Positions 61,701 to 64,000 of a DNA stretch of 64,000 bases are shown here, piece by piece. Both the position numbers and the translations under genes were made by a program. The notes beneath the pieces were generated by a model. That model had not been told where the DNA came from. It searched no databases and worked only from the letters and a program-made list of their open reading frames with translations. Position 1 is the first letter of the stretch. The number at the start of each line of letters is the position of its first letter. This DNA comes from Xiphias gladius (Eukaryota; Chordata; Actinopteri; Istiophoriformes; Xiphiidae), in contig NC_053420.1 of assembly GCF_016859285.1 (NCBI RefSeq), positions 25,542,045 to 25,606,044 of the forward strand, given 5' to 3'.

Positions 61701-63111
61701 GACTCTTTCTTTTGTGTGCGTAGATTCTGGCAGGCAAGAGCAGTGGAAAGTTTTCTCAGAGGAGCCACTTCCTATGCAGACCAAATGTTCCTCCTGAAGA
61801 GGGGACTACTAGAGGTAAAACTACAACCACAGATTGTTTTTCTCATTCCACAGTCTACATGCCACAAATCTCTTTAATTCTGACTTGTTTTGATTAAATA
61901 GTTGCTCAATTTCTGCTTCCATCCCTCGACAGCACATCCTGTTCTGCATCATAGATAGTGGCTGTACATCCCGAGATGTCCTACAGAGCTACTTTGATTT
62001 GCTGGGAGAGCTCATGAAGTTCAACATTGATGCCTTCAAAAGATTCAACAAATATGTCAACACTCCAGAGAAGGTATAATTATACACCTTATATGCCTTT
62101 TTTAAAAAGGTATTGTATGTGCTGGCCTAACAAAATAAAATTTTGCAGCAATTTCTCAACTTGTGTGTTCTATGAAGATATCCAAGAGTGTACAATGGTA
62201 CAGTCTGATTTCTTTTCTGTAGTTTCAGACCTTCCTGACGCAGATCAACAGCTCTCTGGTGGACTCTAACATGCTGGTGCGCTGTATCGTCCTTTCATTG
62301 GACCGCTTTGAGAGCCAGACTGAAGATGTGAAAGGTAAACGGGGATTGCAAGTTTACAGATGTCGACTGGTCATAAACTAGTGACAGAATGTACTCACCA
62401 CCCCCATCTAAGGCAACGGATAATGTTAGGCCATGTCCATACTGATATGGATAAATCTGAAAACACTGGTGTTATATCACACTGTGTTAAATAAGCTACA
62501 TTAGTTTTTTCAGATTGTTTTGTATTTGATGTGTGCATTGAAAAATAGAAAAACCTTCTTGTTTTAGTTTCAAAATCATAAATAAATGAAAGTCCTACTC
62601 CTGTAAGAGGTTCTAAGCAATAATTTAAGTGGTTTGTAACACCCCCCCAGTGGTGGAGGTACTTTCTGAGTGCTGCCTGCTCTCCTACATGGCCAGAGTC
62701 GAGAACAGGCTTTCCTTCCTCTTCCGACTGATCAACATCATCAACGTACAGACTCTCACACAGGTCTTGTTTCATTTTCACTTTCTTACATCTATGTCAA
62801 TCTCAAACAGTTTTTTTATCTGTTAGGATTGTAACGCAAAATACTACATCATCATCTAAAGTCTTTTTCCTTTTTGTATCCATGCCATCTCCTTTTCCCT
62901 GCAGGAGAATGTGAGCTGTTTAAACACCAGTTTGGTGATCTTGATGCTGGCCAGAAGAAAGGCTAAACTGCCCTTCTACCTCAACGCTTTGCGGGAGAAG
63001 GAATATGCTGAGAAGTACCCGGGCTGCCTGCTCAACAACTTTCACAACCTACTGCGCTTCTGGCAGCGCCACTACCTCAACAAAGACAAAGATAGCACCT
63101 GTCTGGAGAAT
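54888..63111 (+). CDS. trpc4ap: TRPC4-associated protein (CUL4-DDB1 substrate receptor), 3' end outside the window
   Basis: Coding exons: 54888-55013, 57611-57739, 57857-57973, 58132-58189, 58309-58364, 58572-58700, 60136-60337, 60448-60633, 60728-60870, 60971-61102, 61190-61248, 61338-61523, 61724-61814, 61933-62073, 62223-62334, 62651-62763, 62905-63111; 2187 nt, 729 codons. The human protein has 797 aa and its last exon encodes about 45 residues, so one final exon lies beyond 64000. Nearly every exon carries strongly conserved phrases, for example TYTFDLFGGVD, LMTNKKTFLQTATLIEDILG, NDDKHTLLAKNAQQK, ENKYLLLNSQELNELSAIS and FLFRLINI. The predicted protein is helical and repeat-like, without signal peptide or transmembrane segment. 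TRPC4AP (TRUSS) is known as a receptor of the DDB1-CUL4 ubiquitin ligase acting on MYC and on C-terminal arginine degrons, and as a TNFR1/TRPC4 partner. The N-terminal 40 residues are divergent from mammals. Confidence 0.95.
55014..57610 (+). other. trpc4ap intron 1
   Basis: The 2.6-kb intron is CpG-rich at its start. It contains a poly(T) run of 33 bases at 55752-55784 and a short ACATC-type tandem at about 56206-56237. No other gene is seen. Confidence 0.7.
55752..55784. repeat. Poly(T) run
   Basis: Thirty-three consecutive T are visible. A poly(A) tail of a minus-strand retrocopy would look like this, but no element is recognisable beside it. Confidence 0.9.
58701..60135 (+). other. trpc4ap intron between 58700 and 60136
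   Basis: The 1.4-kb AT-rich intron has no recognised feature. Its acceptor is TTTAAG rather than the commoner CAG. Confidence 0.7.
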
Positions 63112-64000
63112 GTGAGTATCTCTCACTCTTTCTTGCATACAGTTGAAACTCAAGAAAATACCTACATTTCACCCAAGTCTACACCAGCTGCATTGCACAA
63201 GCAGCGAATGAGTGTCCTCTTAGTCTCTACTGTGGTTTTTCTCTCATGCTTTCAACACAAGATGGAAAATATGCACGCTGGCAAAAACAGAAACTTAGTG
63301 CTTAGAGTGATACGTCACAGTGACGAGTGTGAGCTATCGGTTTAGACCCCAAACATTGGTTGAAGTGTTTCAAAAAATTTCAAGAGACAGGTGTTTTTTA
63401 AAAATGCAGATACTAAGTTGTGTTCAGTATTGAGAAGACTTAGTCTTGCAGATTTGGAAAAGTGTTGAATGTTGTACATTAAGCAGGAAATCTTCAAAAC
63501 AATCTACGAAATTTACCTCCTTTTCCACTGAAGGAAAATTGTCAGTGGAAATTGCGTATACTTTTCGGTTTGCTTTTAAGTGTTCAAATCAATGTGCAAC
63601 CACAAATAATATAACGTTTATGCGACAAAATGGCTGCATACAGAAAACCCTAAAATATGTCTTGAAAGACAAATGCGGTGTATGCAAATGAGTTCAGAAA
63701 CGTAAGCAGTGACTGATAAGGTGAATTTATGTTCATTTTAATGTGATGCATTTAATGCATCTGTTAATGTGTTTGCTCCAGCCCCCTGGGACTGAACATC
63801 TATTAGAAATAGTATCTTATCTCAGTCAACTTAAACATACACTTTTTAGGCTGTTAGTTATAGAGTATTTGTGCTAAAGCAGTATTTGTCTTGCTTTGTT
63901 CAATAAAATCCATGAATGCCTAAGACTAGTGTAGCTTAGCCACTGGCTGTGAACAGCAGCAGCAGCTTCACGTAAGGTAAGAAAGTCCACATTCCCCAGT
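63112..64000 (+). other. Start of the last trpc4ap intron (incomplete)
   Basis: A GTGAGT donor opens the intron. The expected terminal exon (SSCISFSYWK-like start in mammals) is not found before the window ends. Nothing else is recognised. Confidence 0.7.

Overview
The window is nuclear DNA of a teleost fish, probably a percomorph. The coding exons are vertebrate-type with GT/AG introns. The non-coding sequence is rich in (CA)n/(GT)n microsatellites and carries interspersed repeats of a kind I know from percomorph genomes. No bacterial, phage or viral module is visible. All four genes lie on the + strand.

Layout. 1-2940 is AT-rich intergenic DNA. It starts with a probable poly(A) signal of an upstream gene and holds an isolated RhoGAP exon relic at about 1376-1489. 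phf20 (PHD finger protein 20) has a CpG-rich, partly TATA-containing 5' region at about 2950-4330, 17 coding exons from 5290 to 14441 (about 1020 aa), and a poly(A) signal at 15645. ndrg3 starts in a CpG-rich promoter and 5'UTR exon at about 16500-16861. A 13.5-kb intron follows, and the coding exons run from 30416 to 48841 (371 aa). A second first exon at 38051, inside the 9.4-kb third intron, would give a different N-terminus. sla2 (SLAP-2-like adaptor) codes from 52053 to 54252 (256 aa). trpc4ap codes from 54888 to 63111, and its last exon lies beyond the window.

Functional context. The genes are not an operon and act separately: a chromatin reader of the MOF/NSL acetyltransferase complex, an NDR-family alpha/beta-hydrolase-fold protein, an SH3-SH2 adaptor that dampens receptor signalling, and a CUL4-DDB1 substrate receptor. 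phf20-ndrg3-sla2 matches the human 20q11 gene set, which is an ohnologous counterpart of PHF20L1-NDRG1-SLA on 8q24. trpc4ap is also a 20q11 gene but is directly joined to sla2 here.

I found no evidence for a new multi-gene system. The items most worth checking are a pre-miRNA-like hairpin in an ndrg3 intron (31865-31935), the alternative ndrg3 first exon, loss of the SH3 tryptophan pair in sla2, the RhoGAP relic, and several alternative-splicing possibilities in phf20. Exon borders were inferred from homology recalled from memory, splice consensus and reading-frame continuity. All summed coding lengths are divisible by three.
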